Source of the DNA: Syntrophaceae bacterium UBA4778
GTDB lineage: Bacteria; Desulfobacterota; Syntrophia; Syntrophales; UBA4778
NCBI GenBank assembly: GCA_002403175.1
Contig: DHHG01000299.1
Coordinates: 1-6,000, forward strand
Direction of reading: 5' to 3'
DNA: 6,000 nucleotides
Numbering within the stretch: the stretch's first letter is position 1; the number at the start of each line of letters is the position of its first letter. The position numbers and the translations under genes were made by a program. A model generated the notes under the pieces. It was given only the letters and a program-made list of their open reading frames with translations. It made no database searches and was not told the DNA's origin. Positions 1 to 5,950 of the stretch are shown one piece after another.

Positions 1-1073
1 GGTCTGATGCCGACATCTTCATAGGTCTGCACATCGCTGATCGTGAAGGCGTCGTGCAACTCGATGACGTCAAGGTCTTCAGTCGGATCTTTGATGCCGA
101 CCTGATTATAAGCGTAATAGGCTGCCATACGGGCCGCGAGGAAACCGGTGAAACCGGGATAGCGCTCGCCGCCGGGGAATTTTTTGCCCAGATCCTTGTA
201 TTGATTCGCCGTCTCGTTGGGCAGGAGGGGGATAGCCATATCGCGCCGGTCTGCCGGGCGCAGTGTGTGCGAACCCGCCGTAACCCATATCCGCAGAGGC
301 TTGTTAGGTGAATTTTTCGTCAGCTTAATTGCTGTTTCCTCGTCGCAGATGATCGCGCAGGCCGCGCCGACGCTCATGAGACAGCAGTCCAGAGCGCGCA
401 GCGGATGGGCCACCACGGGCGAATTCAGTACATCTTCCACCGTAATCTTCATTGCTCCGTGCGCGTAAGGATTCATGCGCGCGTAGCCGTGATGCTTAAC
501 CGATATTTCCGCCAGGGTTCTGCGGAAAGAATCTTCTTCCTTGCCGAAGACCTTCCAGTATTTCTGCGCCATAACCGCGTAGTATCCGGCATAGATATGG
601 CCCAGCGGACCTTCCCAATCCTTGTCAGCCGCGCAGGAAATATAGAAGTTGCCTTCATCGGTGGGAACCTCGTCCATTCGTTCCCAGCCCATGGACAGGA
701 CGCAGTTGGAATATCCGGAGGCTACCGCTTTAACGCCTTCCCACAATGTGGTGCCGCCGGTGGCGCCGCCGGTTTTAACTCCGCAGTTGCCCAGTGGATC
801 AAGCCCCAGCCGGTCATGGATCACTGCTTCGCCAAGAAGCTGGTCACCGAAGTGGTCAGCAAAATGGCCGTAGTAGCATGTATGTATGTAACTCTTCAGT
901 TCGGCCGACGACAAGTTTATAAGTTCTGCCGCCTGGGTAAGAGCGTCCACGCAAAGCTCTTCTGTCCGCTTATCGGGAAAGGCCCTGTCGAATTTCGACT
1001 GTCCGGCCGTTACCAGATACACCGGCCTCATTAATTTGGGAATTGCCAATTGTTTGTCACTGAATTTTATCAT
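1..1073 (-). CDS. Thiolase-fold (SCP2-thiolase-like) protein lacking the catalytic cysteine, C-terminus outside window
   Basis: The frame is open from an ATG at 1073 to the window edge, giving 357 residues; roughly the last 60 to 80 of a normal thiolase are missing. The start is supported by GAGGTG at 1082-1087, 8 bases upstream. Visible thiolase landmarks are the beta-strand start VYLVTAGQSKF (18-28), the nucleophile-loop region VKTGGATGG (99-107), the following GW-ERM segment (129-133), MNPYAHG (200-206), the PLRALDCC segment (224-231) and ELHDAF (338-343). Aligned to thiolases with a xxCASG loop, the cysteine position is Gly103, so a classical acyl-enzyme mechanism is not expected. Compared with the paralogue at 2530-3726 it has about 15 extra N-terminal residues and about 25 extra residues between 265 and 310. 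Related folds with DUF35 partners act on CoA thioesters as thiolases or retro-aldolases; which applies here is unknown. Family assignment is firm, function is not. Confidence 0.9.
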   Translation of the reverse strand, partial: MIKFSDKQLAIPKLMRPVYLVTAGQSKFDRAFPDKRTEELCVDALTQAAELINLSSAELKSYIHTCYYGHFADHFGDQLLGEAVIHDRLGLDPLGNCGVKTGGATGGTTLWEGVKAVASGYSNCVLSMGWERMDEVPTDEGNFYISCAADKDWEGPLGHIYAGYYAVMAQKYWKVFGKEEDSFRRTLAEISVKHHGYARMNPYAHGAMKITVEDVLNSPVVAHPLRALDCCLMSVGAACAIICDEETAIKLTKNSPNKPLRIWVTAGSHTLRPADRRDMAIPLLPNETANQYKDLGKKFPGGERYPGFTGFLAARMAAYYAYNQVGIKDPTEDLDVIELHDAFTISDVQTYEDVGIR

Positions 1074-1145
1074 AATCCAATCACCTCTTTATTAATAAAT
1101 TTTGATATTATTTAGCAAATGCAATTACAGAGCGCTTTGCTCTTA

Positions 1146-1271
1146 CTAGAAAATGATCCTTTCATCGCCAAGATCAAGCTCAACTTTTCCTTTCAGGACG
1201 CAAAACAGTTTCTGGCTGTTTCGATATTCTTGCGGATCGGGATGGACTTCCCTTATTCTGACATTGCTCGT
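1146..1271 (-). pseudogene. Possible cupin-like gene relic
   Basis: On the minus strand a 41-codon frame runs from just after a TGA (1272-1274) to a TAG (1146-1148). Its second half, KLFCVLKGKVELDLGDERI, resembles the beta-hairpin of cupin domains, where a VLxGxxEL strand is followed by a Gly-Asp/Glu turn. A complete cupin domain is about 70 to 110 residues, so this would be a fragment. There is no in-frame start codon. An ATG at 1273-1275 is one base out of frame and has no Shine-Dalgarno sequence. It lies between a good promoter and the second thiolase-like gene, which would fit a decayed gene now forming part of a leader. It could also be a chance open frame. Confidence 0.25.
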
Positions 1272-1361
1272 TCATGATCAAACTATAATAAACATCGAAT
1301 ATTTTCGGGAAAAACATATAATCAATGATACCATAATCAAACCCACTTTACGTTAACTGGC

Positions 1362-1390
1362 ATATTACAAACGGAAAATGCTTTTGTCAA
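1362..1390 (-). promoter_or_regulatory. Sigma70-like promoter for the second thiolase-like gene
   Basis: Read on the minus strand, a perfect TTGACA -35 box (1385-1390) is followed by a 17-base spacer and TAATAT as the -10 box (1362-1367, four of six consensus positions). Transcription would start near 1354, leaving a leader of about 280 bases before the ATG at 1073. It lies 105 bases past the DUF35 stop and points at the second thiolase-like gene, so that gene can probably be expressed separately from the transporter operon. The A+T-rich setting raises the chance of a fortuitous -10 match; the exact -35 and ideal spacing argue for a real site. Confidence 0.55.
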
Positions 1391-1495
1391 GCTAAATATG
1401 CTTGCTTCAAACCCTTGGTCCACAGATTGCCCAATGGCCTTAACTGCAACTGTCAGGCGTTAATCAGAGTAGTAATAACTACGCCATGGTGTTTC

Positions 1496-2512
1496 TTATG
1501 CTGTCGAATCCGTGATGGATGTTTTCTTTGACCGTGCAACGGAGCGGGCCATCCGGTCGAACTTGAAGACGGTAAGGAATTCTTTGTTTTTGCTGATCCA
1601 GATCTTATTGGTTATGATCATATCGGTAATGGCCCCGCGATAGGCCAGTCCGTCGAGCAGGGTTCGCAGGTCTTGGCTGACTATGACAAAATCAGGAGAA
1701 TCGGGCCCCTTGTCTTCCAGCGTGATATTACCGTCATTGATAAATATACCGAACTGTCCGCCACGGGATTTTACCAGTATATCCCGTTTCCAACTGGCGA
1801 TGTCCTTCCTCGCCCGGGTATTTCCATTCATTTCATTGATGACTGACTTCATCTCGGCCAAAGCTTTATTGAATACGGCATTCTCTTCACTTGACGCCCG
1901 GGAAATATCCGGTTCCTGGGGATGTTCCCAGTCTATCTCTGATTCTAACAGTCCTTTCTTGGCCACTTGCTCAGGAGTTAGTTCCGCAGTGGGCACGCAG
2001 AAGATATCCGACACTTCGCCTATCCGTTCGACCCGGAAGACAATTTTTACCTCAGTGCCTTTCTTTATGATGCCGGGCACCAATATCCCGGTAGTGGTGT
2101 AGAGGTTTACGCTCAGGGCTGTGTCTGCGCCCTTGAGGATGACGCGTCCTCGGCCATAGGGAGCCATGTCGGCAAAGAGTGAGCTGGCGAAGTAGGTGAT
2201 TGGTGGGGTGCTGTTCATAACGCCGACCTGATCGACTTCCACAAGCTCGGTTGGGGCAAAGTTGCAATCTGGACAATGGGTGAGAAAAGGCGGCACACGG
2301 ACAAGACCACATTCCTGGCACTTGCAACCCAGAACTTTCTTATCATCCCGCAAAGCAAGGAAAAAGGGTGAAAACTCACCCTTGGTCCTTTTGTAGAATG
2401 TATACATGGCGTCATTGGCGACCAGATAATTCTGGCCATTAATGGTTTCCACCTCTGATCCCACATTGGGGTTATAAATATCCGGAATGACTTTTTCGTT
2501 ATGTTTGCGCAT
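1496..2512 (-). CDS. DUF35 zinc-ribbon/OB-fold protein with C-terminal SCP2-like domain
   Basis: The 338-residue protein starts 17 bases after the thiolase-like gene, with GGAGG at 2520-2524, 7 bases before the ATG. Residues 45-90 form the N-terminal helix and rubredoxin-type zinc ribbon typical of DUF35 proteins, with paired cysteines C65-x2-C68 and C80-x2-C83 and the usual VRVPP between them. Residues 91-175 are the OB-fold, including YGRGRVILK and the KGTEVKIVFR strand. Residues 210-325 look like an SCP2 lipid-binding domain: WKRDILVK, a glycine-rich turn, IFINDGNI, a PDFVIVSQDLRTLLDG segment and a final VFKFDRM strand. DUF35 proteins are obligate partners of thiolase-fold enzymes (BbsA with BbsB, ChsH2 with Ltp2, the archaeal thiolase/HMG-CoA synthase complex), where they bridge subunits and hold CoA. 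The neighbouring thiolase-like protein is the expected partner. The SCP2-like part suggests a hydrophobic acyl substrate. DUF35 is certain; SCP2 is probable. Confidence 0.9.
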   Translation of the reverse strand: MRKHNEKVIPDIYNPNVGSEVETINGQNYLVANDAMYTFYKRTKGEFSPFFLALRDDKKVLGCKCQECGLVRVPPFLTHCPDCNFAPTELVEVDQVGVMNSTPPITYFASSLFADMAPYGRGRVILKGADTALSVNLYTTTGILVPGIIKKGTEVKIVFRVERIGEVSDIFCVPTAELTPEQVAKKGLLESEIDWEHPQEPDISRASSEENAVFNKALAEMKSVINEMNGNTRARKDIASWKRDILVKSRGGQFGIFINDGNITLEDKGPDSPDFVIVSQDLRTLLDGLAYRGAITDMIITNKIWISKNKEFLTVFKFDRMARSVARSKKTSITDSTA

Positions 2513-2529
2513 GATAATTCCTCCATCAG

Positions 2530-3726
2530 TTATTGATTTTCCAGAATCAAGCAGGCTGTGAACTGTGCTATGGTGCTGCCCGTGCCATGTACCAGAGCGG
2601 TCTTTAATCCTTGTTTGATAAGTTCTTCCCGTGCCGACCAGGCTGACATGATGTTACTGGCTCCCACGGCATGACCGCAATATATCAATCCGCCACAGGG
2701 ATTGACCACATACTTACCGCCGGGAGTCATAAGCCCATCTTCAATCAATGAATCAGCCTTCCCCAGAGGAACCAACCCGAACTCCGCCATGGAGATTTCG
2801 AGCTGATGCACAAAGGCGTCATGGAGTTCGACAATCTGGACCGACTTGGCCGGGTCCTTAATGCCTGCCATGTCATAAGCTCTGTGCGCCGCATAATGGT
2901 CCGACATAATGCGGGACATATCTTTATGGTTCTTGCCGACAAAGGAATGTTCATTGGCCTCTCCCACGCCGGTAATCCAGACCACTGGCTTGCCGGTGTT
3001 TTTTGAAATGGCAAGTGCGGTCTCTTCCTCAGCCAGGATCAAGGCCGCTGCACCTTCGGTATATACACAGATCTCCAGTTCCTTGAAGGGATAGACCACC
3101 AGCCGCGAGTTCATGACCTCATCTGCGGTGACTTGGTCGAACTGACGCTGAGCAAAGGGATTCGTCTTTACATGTTCACTGAGTTGGGCGGATATCTTTG
3201 CTGTAATCTCCGGTTTCAGATCGTTAGGGTATCTATCCATGTATGCCAGAACTACCTCGGCGTAACTGTCCGCTGCAGTCCAGCCGATAGCCTGCTCGAA
3301 AAAGCTATCCGCTGACCATCCGATACTTTTTATTACCTCCGGCGTAGCTGTCATGGATGAAAAGTCAAAACAGTCCGTGCACTTTTCCACACCAAGGACC
3401 AGGGCGGTCTTGAAACGGCCGGCAGCCAGATATGCGTGAGCCGCGGACATGGTATAGGCACCGGTTGCCCCGCCCGTTGAGATCCGAATGCCGAATTTAT
3501 TTTGCATGCCGCACAATCCGTGAATGGCATGTTCCGGAATGGCCGTCCTTTCGAAAATGTCGTTATAGATGCCGTAGAAGGCAGCCTCCACGTCATTGAT
3601 ATGGATCTGGGCATCTTTTACCGCTTCCCGAGTTGCCCACTGAGCAAGGTCATAATACGTCTTTTCAGCCCATCGCGCCTTAAACGGAGTCACCGCCGCC
3701 CCGATGATACCAACTCTTTTAGCCAT
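2530..3726 (-). CDS. Thiolase-fold (SCP2-thiolase-like) protein lacking the catalytic cysteine, probable DUF35 partner
   Basis: This 398-residue protein has full thiolase length. The start at 3726 is preceded by AAGGAGGT (3735-3742) with an 8-base gap. Landmarks in order: GIIGAAVTPFK (6-16), nucleophile loop STGGATGAYT (83-92), LVLGVEKCTD (109-118), a cap region rich in acidic and aromatic residues (145-200), the GAAALILAEE strand (225-234), VELHDAF (299-305), and NPCGGLIYCGHAVGAS (342-357), which keeps the conserved GH motif histidine as His352. Gly86 takes the place of the nucleophilic cysteine, and near the C-terminus the usual cysteine of the CxGGG loop is replaced by His380 (VHGTGS). With both cysteines gone, normal Claisen or thiolysis chemistry is unlikely. 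Ltp2-type retro-aldolases and noncatalytic subunits are the best-known alternatives. It follows the TatT gene by 25 bases and precedes DUF35 by 17, so it is probably co-translated with its partner. Confidence 0.93.
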   Translation of the reverse strand: MAKRVGIIGAAVTPFKARWAEKTYYDLAQWATREAVKDAQIHINDVEAAFYGIYNDIFERTAIPEHAIHGLCGMQNKFGIRISTGGATGAYTMSAAHAYLAAGRFKTALVLGVEKCTDCFDFSSMTATPEVIKSIGWSADSFFEQAIGWTAADSYAEVVLAYMDRYPNDLKPEITAKISAQLSEHVKTNPFAQRQFDQVTADEVMNSRLVVYPFKELEICVYTEGAAALILAEEETALAISKNTGKPVVWITGVGEANEHSFVGKNHKDMSRIMSDHYAAHRAYDMAGIKDPAKSVQIVELHDAFVHQLEISMAEFGLVPLGKADSLIEDGLMTPGGKYVVNPCGGLIYCGHAVGASNIMSAWSAREELIKQGLKTALVHGTGSTIAQFTACLILENQ

Positions 3727-3751
3727 TTACCTTGACCTCCTTTTCATTAAC

Positions 3752-4669
3752 TTAAAACCATCTTTCTTTATGTTCCATGTTGTATCGTGCCTTCTGTTTG
3801 GCCAGCTCATTGACCACGCACTGACCACCATCCAGCTTGCAGGGATCCATCTCGATTACCCGGTTATTCAATTCATCATACCAGCGCTCATCCTTAAGGA
3901 GTGTAGCAAGATATCTCGCCGCAAACATATCACACACTCCAAATTCACCATTTCTTGCCTTGTTGCCACTAGCAAATGCATTCCTGGACGGCTCTGCCCC
4001 GCCACCCAAATCGCAATAGGGTGGTATAACCGCATAAACAATGCCCATAGCCATCCAGGGAGCACCCCAGGCATATTTCGGATCGAATTCAATGGAGCGC
4101 TTTATCAAGGCAACGGCATCCTGAAGATCGGTAATCAACTCCATCCTATCCAACTGTAATGTACACCGCTTGGCAAGATTGAGACCAGCCCAGGTTAGAG
4201 CCTTCATATCATCCTTTGTCAGGTATTTTGCGGCATCAGGCACAAGCATTCCATCTTCCATTGCTTTACGGAATTTTGAATTATTTACTTTCAATGCCCG
4301 CATGCCATACTCTGTTCCGACCTTGTACAAAGATATGGCGTACTCGTTATTTTCGTCCTCTACAAACAGACCATAAGCGCAATACAAGAACGATGTTGTT
4401 GCCAGCAGATTATAATCTGTCGGCGCCAGTTCGGTTAATCCCGTAATTATCAGCAGAGCCCCGGGAAGGCCGTCTTTGATAAATTGACCATTTTTTGTCC
4501 TGAGAAGTTTATCCACAAGATCATCTACCGACGTATCCAGCAGGGGTACGACGGCTTTTTGTACCGTATGTCTTGTTGCCGTACATCCGGATACGCCCAA
4601 GGACAGCAAAGCAATTAAACAGAGGATTAAAGTACTCTTTAAAAGCAGTCTAATCTTTTTTGTTATCAT
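3752..4669 (-). CDS. tatT: TatT-family TRAP transporter-associated lipoprotein
   Basis: The 305-residue protein has a lipoprotein signal: a basic start MITKKIRLLLK, a hydrophobic stretch to about residue 25 and a lipobox VSGC, so Cys29 would be lipidated and the protein membrane-anchored facing the periplasm. The mature part is mostly helical with TPR-like packing, for example DAVALIKRSIEFDP followed by WGAPWMAMGIVYAVIPPY, and a C-terminal RYLATLL...RVIEMDP helix pair. This is the pattern of the TatT family, described from Treponema pallidum Tp0956, which forms a complex with its DctP-like partner TatP (Tp0957) and is proposed to help transfer hydrophobic ligands. The start is supported by AAGGAGGG (4676-4683). 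Its position directly after a DctP gene fits the family. No TRAP membrane subunits (DctQ, DctM) are in the window; the next gene is a thiolase-like enzyme instead. Confidence 0.88.
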   Translation of the reverse strand: MITKKIRLLLKSTLILCLIALLSLGVSGCTATRHTVQKAVVPLLDTSVDDLVDKLLRTKNGQFIKDGLPGALLIITGLTELAPTDYNLLATTSFLYCAYGLFVEDENNEYAISLYKVGTEYGMRALKVNNSKFRKAMEDGMLVPDAAKYLTKDDMKALTWAGLNLAKRCTLQLDRMELITDLQDAVALIKRSIEFDPKYAWGAPWMAMGIVYAVIPPYCDLGGGAEPSRNAFASGNKARNGEFGVCDMFAARYLATLLKDERWYDELNNRVIEMDPCKLDGGQCVVNELAKQKARYNMEHKERWF

Positions 4670-4824
4670 ATTCCACCCTCCTTGAAATTTTTTTTCAAAT
4701 TATATATGAATTATTTCTTTACGCTGCCCCAAGGCATCAACTAACCACATCGACATATCCGGCCAATAAGTAATAGCTTTGCCCTGTAGTCCCTTCTGCA
4801 GGGCAATAAATTTACACAAACCAC
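4670..4824. other. Spacer between receptor and TatT genes with a G+C-rich hairpin (4781-4804)
   Basis: The arms GCCCTG (4781-4786) and CAGGGC (4799-4804) are exact inverted repeats. Three further positions extend the stem with one non-Watson-Crick pair, leaving a 6-base loop. In the minus-strand transcript the hairpin begins 20 bases after the receptor stop codon and is followed by AAAGCUAUU rather than a U-run, so it is not a standard intrinsic terminator. Such structures after a binding-protein gene often protect the upstream message from 3' decay and give more receptor than downstream protein; that role is inferred. Nearer the TatT gene is a second, A+T-only palindrome TTGAAA/TTTCAA (4682-4698). 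Confidence 0.5.
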
Positions 4825-5883
4825 TTACTTTTTATTTTTGGCTCGATACTCCGCTAAAAGAGCCTTAACCTCGGCCAATTCAGCTTTGGAATAATACTTT
4901 CCAACAAACTCATCCCAAACAGGAAGGAGCCTCTTCTTCATAACGTCAAGCTCCGCCGGCGTCATCTTAGTTTCAGTCATGCCGTACTTAATCATGGATT
5001 TAATGCAACTTTCATTGCTGACGCGGACTTGCCGCCTGAAATCCTTCTCCACTGACATTGCAAAATTATCAATAGCAATTTGATATTCCTTCGGCAATTG
5101 GTTCCATGCCTCCATCGTTACAACGCCCGCTGCCGGCGAATATCTTATACGAACAGGATTAAGGTATTTCATAATCGTATACATCTGAGTACCGACCGCC
5201 CAGATAGCAGGGCTGACAAAGGCATCGCAGACTCCCGTACGGATGGAAGAGGCTACTTCAGGCACGCGAATCGGTAAAGGACTCGCTCCCAGCGCCTTCA
5301 AAGTCCTCTCTTCCAGCGGACCGTACCATGTTAAAACACGGCTTTTCTTGAAATCATCAGGCGTTTTGATCGGGATTTTCTTGGAATAGATTTGGTCAAA
5401 ATCCTGTTCTGCCATCACAAGAAGGTGGTATCCTCTCTTTTCAAACCACTGATTAATGCGGGGTCTTAGTTTAGAATAAATGTATTCTACTTCATCATAA
5501 TTAGCAAACATAAGCGGAAGTTCCATTAATGCCATTTCCGGACAAGCCATCACCATTCCCTGTCCGGAAAATCCACCTCCCTGCAACTGCCCGTTGCTCA
5601 TCTTGGATATTATATCCTGGTCATCTCCCATCGTCCCGCCCCAATACCAATCTAAAGCTACCTGGCCATTCGTGATCTTTAATATTCCGGGATTTATCAT
5701 GGTTTTGATTATAGCAGCCCATCCTACTCCGTTCGGAGCCAATGTAGCCATCTTAAAAACATATACCGTTTTACCATTTTTGTTTTGCTTAATACTCGCA
5801 CCCCATGCTTCTTGGAACAAAAACACAGACCCTAAAAAAATAACAGTTCCTATGCATAAAAACTTTACAATCTTGCTTTTCAT
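4825..5883 (-). CDS. dctP: TRAP transporter substrate-binding protein, DctP family
   Basis: I chose the ATG at 5883 (352 residues) rather than the in-frame ATG at 5931: AAGGAG at 5889-5894 sits 5 bases before it, and it begins directly with a signal peptide (MKSKIVKFLC, then a hydrophobic core to about residue 23, with cleavage likely after AWG at 28). The mature protein shows DctP features: VFKMATLAPNGVGW (42-55), a Gly-rich WYWGGTMGDDQDII (79-92), ELPLMFANYDEVE (121-133), KIPIKTPDDFKK (169-180), LKALGASPLPI (195-205), a TGVCDAFVSPAIW segment (216-228), MKYLN (238-242) and a long C-terminal helix pair ending in Lys-rich residues. It would bind an extracytoplasmic solute and deliver it to DctQM. 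The arginine usually found in the KIR motif after the KTPxDLKG segment aligns with Leu184, suggesting an atypical ligand. It lies 67 bases after an upstream gene and before the TatT gene. Confidence 0.93.
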   Translation of the reverse strand: MKSKIVKFLCIGTVIFLGSVFLFQEAWGASIKQNKNGKTVYVFKMATLAPNGVGWAAIIKTMINPGILKITNGQVALDWYWGGTMGDDQDIISKMSNGQLQGGGFSGQGMVMACPEMALMELPLMFANYDEVEYIYSKLRPRINQWFEKRGYHLLVMAEQDFDQIYSKKIPIKTPDDFKKSRVLTWYGPLEERTLKALGASPLPIRVPEVASSIRTGVCDAFVSPAIWAVGTQMYTIMKYLNPVRIRYSPAAGVVTMEAWNQLPKEYQIAIDNFAMSVEKDFRRQVRVSNESCIKSMIKYGMTETKMTPAELDVMKKRLLPVWDEFVGKYYSKAELAEVKALLAEYRAKNKK

Positions 5884-5888
5884 AAAAT

Positions 5889-5894
5889 CTCCTT
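5889..5894 (-). promoter_or_regulatory. Ribosome binding site that decides the receptor start
   Basis: AAGGAG on the minus strand lies 5 bases upstream of the ATG at 5883. It shows that the longer in-frame reading from 5931, which would add 16 residues ahead of a perfect signal peptide, is not the real start. Confidence 0.8.
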
Positions 5895-5950
5895 TCGAAA
5901 AGAATAATATTGTATGGAACTCCTTGAGCAAAACAATGTCTTATTACAGG

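Larger units (their letters stand above)
1074..1495. other. 422-base intergenic region between the DUF35 gene and the second thiolase-like gene
   Basis: This is the only gap over 300 bases and is visibly more A+T-rich than the genes beside it. It contains a sigma70-like promoter reading toward the second thiolase-like gene (1362-1390), a short cupin-like reading frame (1146-1271), a small inverted repeat AGAGC/GCTCT at 1129-1143, another CAAGC/GCTTG at 1388-1404 that overlaps the promoter, and the ribosome binding site at 1082-1087. I see no hairpin followed by a T-run on the minus strand after the DUF35 stop, so I cannot place a terminator. No tRNA fold or recognisable riboswitch was found by eye. 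Confidence 0.7.

Noticed and set aside
405..1034. A 209-codon open frame on the plus strand.
   Set aside because: It lies entirely antisense to the second thiolase-like gene, whose conserved motifs are clear; it has no recognisable motifs of its own and is a shadow frame.
3704..4159. A 151-codon plus-strand frame.
   Set aside because: It is antisense to the TatT lipoprotein gene and the start of the thiolase-like gene, with no family features or ribosome binding site context.
4699..4704. A perfect TATAAT on the minus strand upstream of the TatT gene.
   Set aside because: No acceptable -35 box or extended -10 lies at a suitable distance, and the region is A+T-only, so a chance match is likely.
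4700..4819. A minus-strand open frame of 39 codons with a TTG start between the receptor and TatT genes, containing a Trp/Met-rich stretch.
   Set aside because: Part of it is dictated by the hairpin at 4781-4804, there is no Shine-Dalgarno sequence, and frames of this length occur by chance.
5904..5930. TTGCTC and TATTAT with a 16-base spacer upstream of the receptor gene.
   Set aside because: The -35 matches only three of six positions; a weak internal promoter is possible but not supportable from sequence alone.
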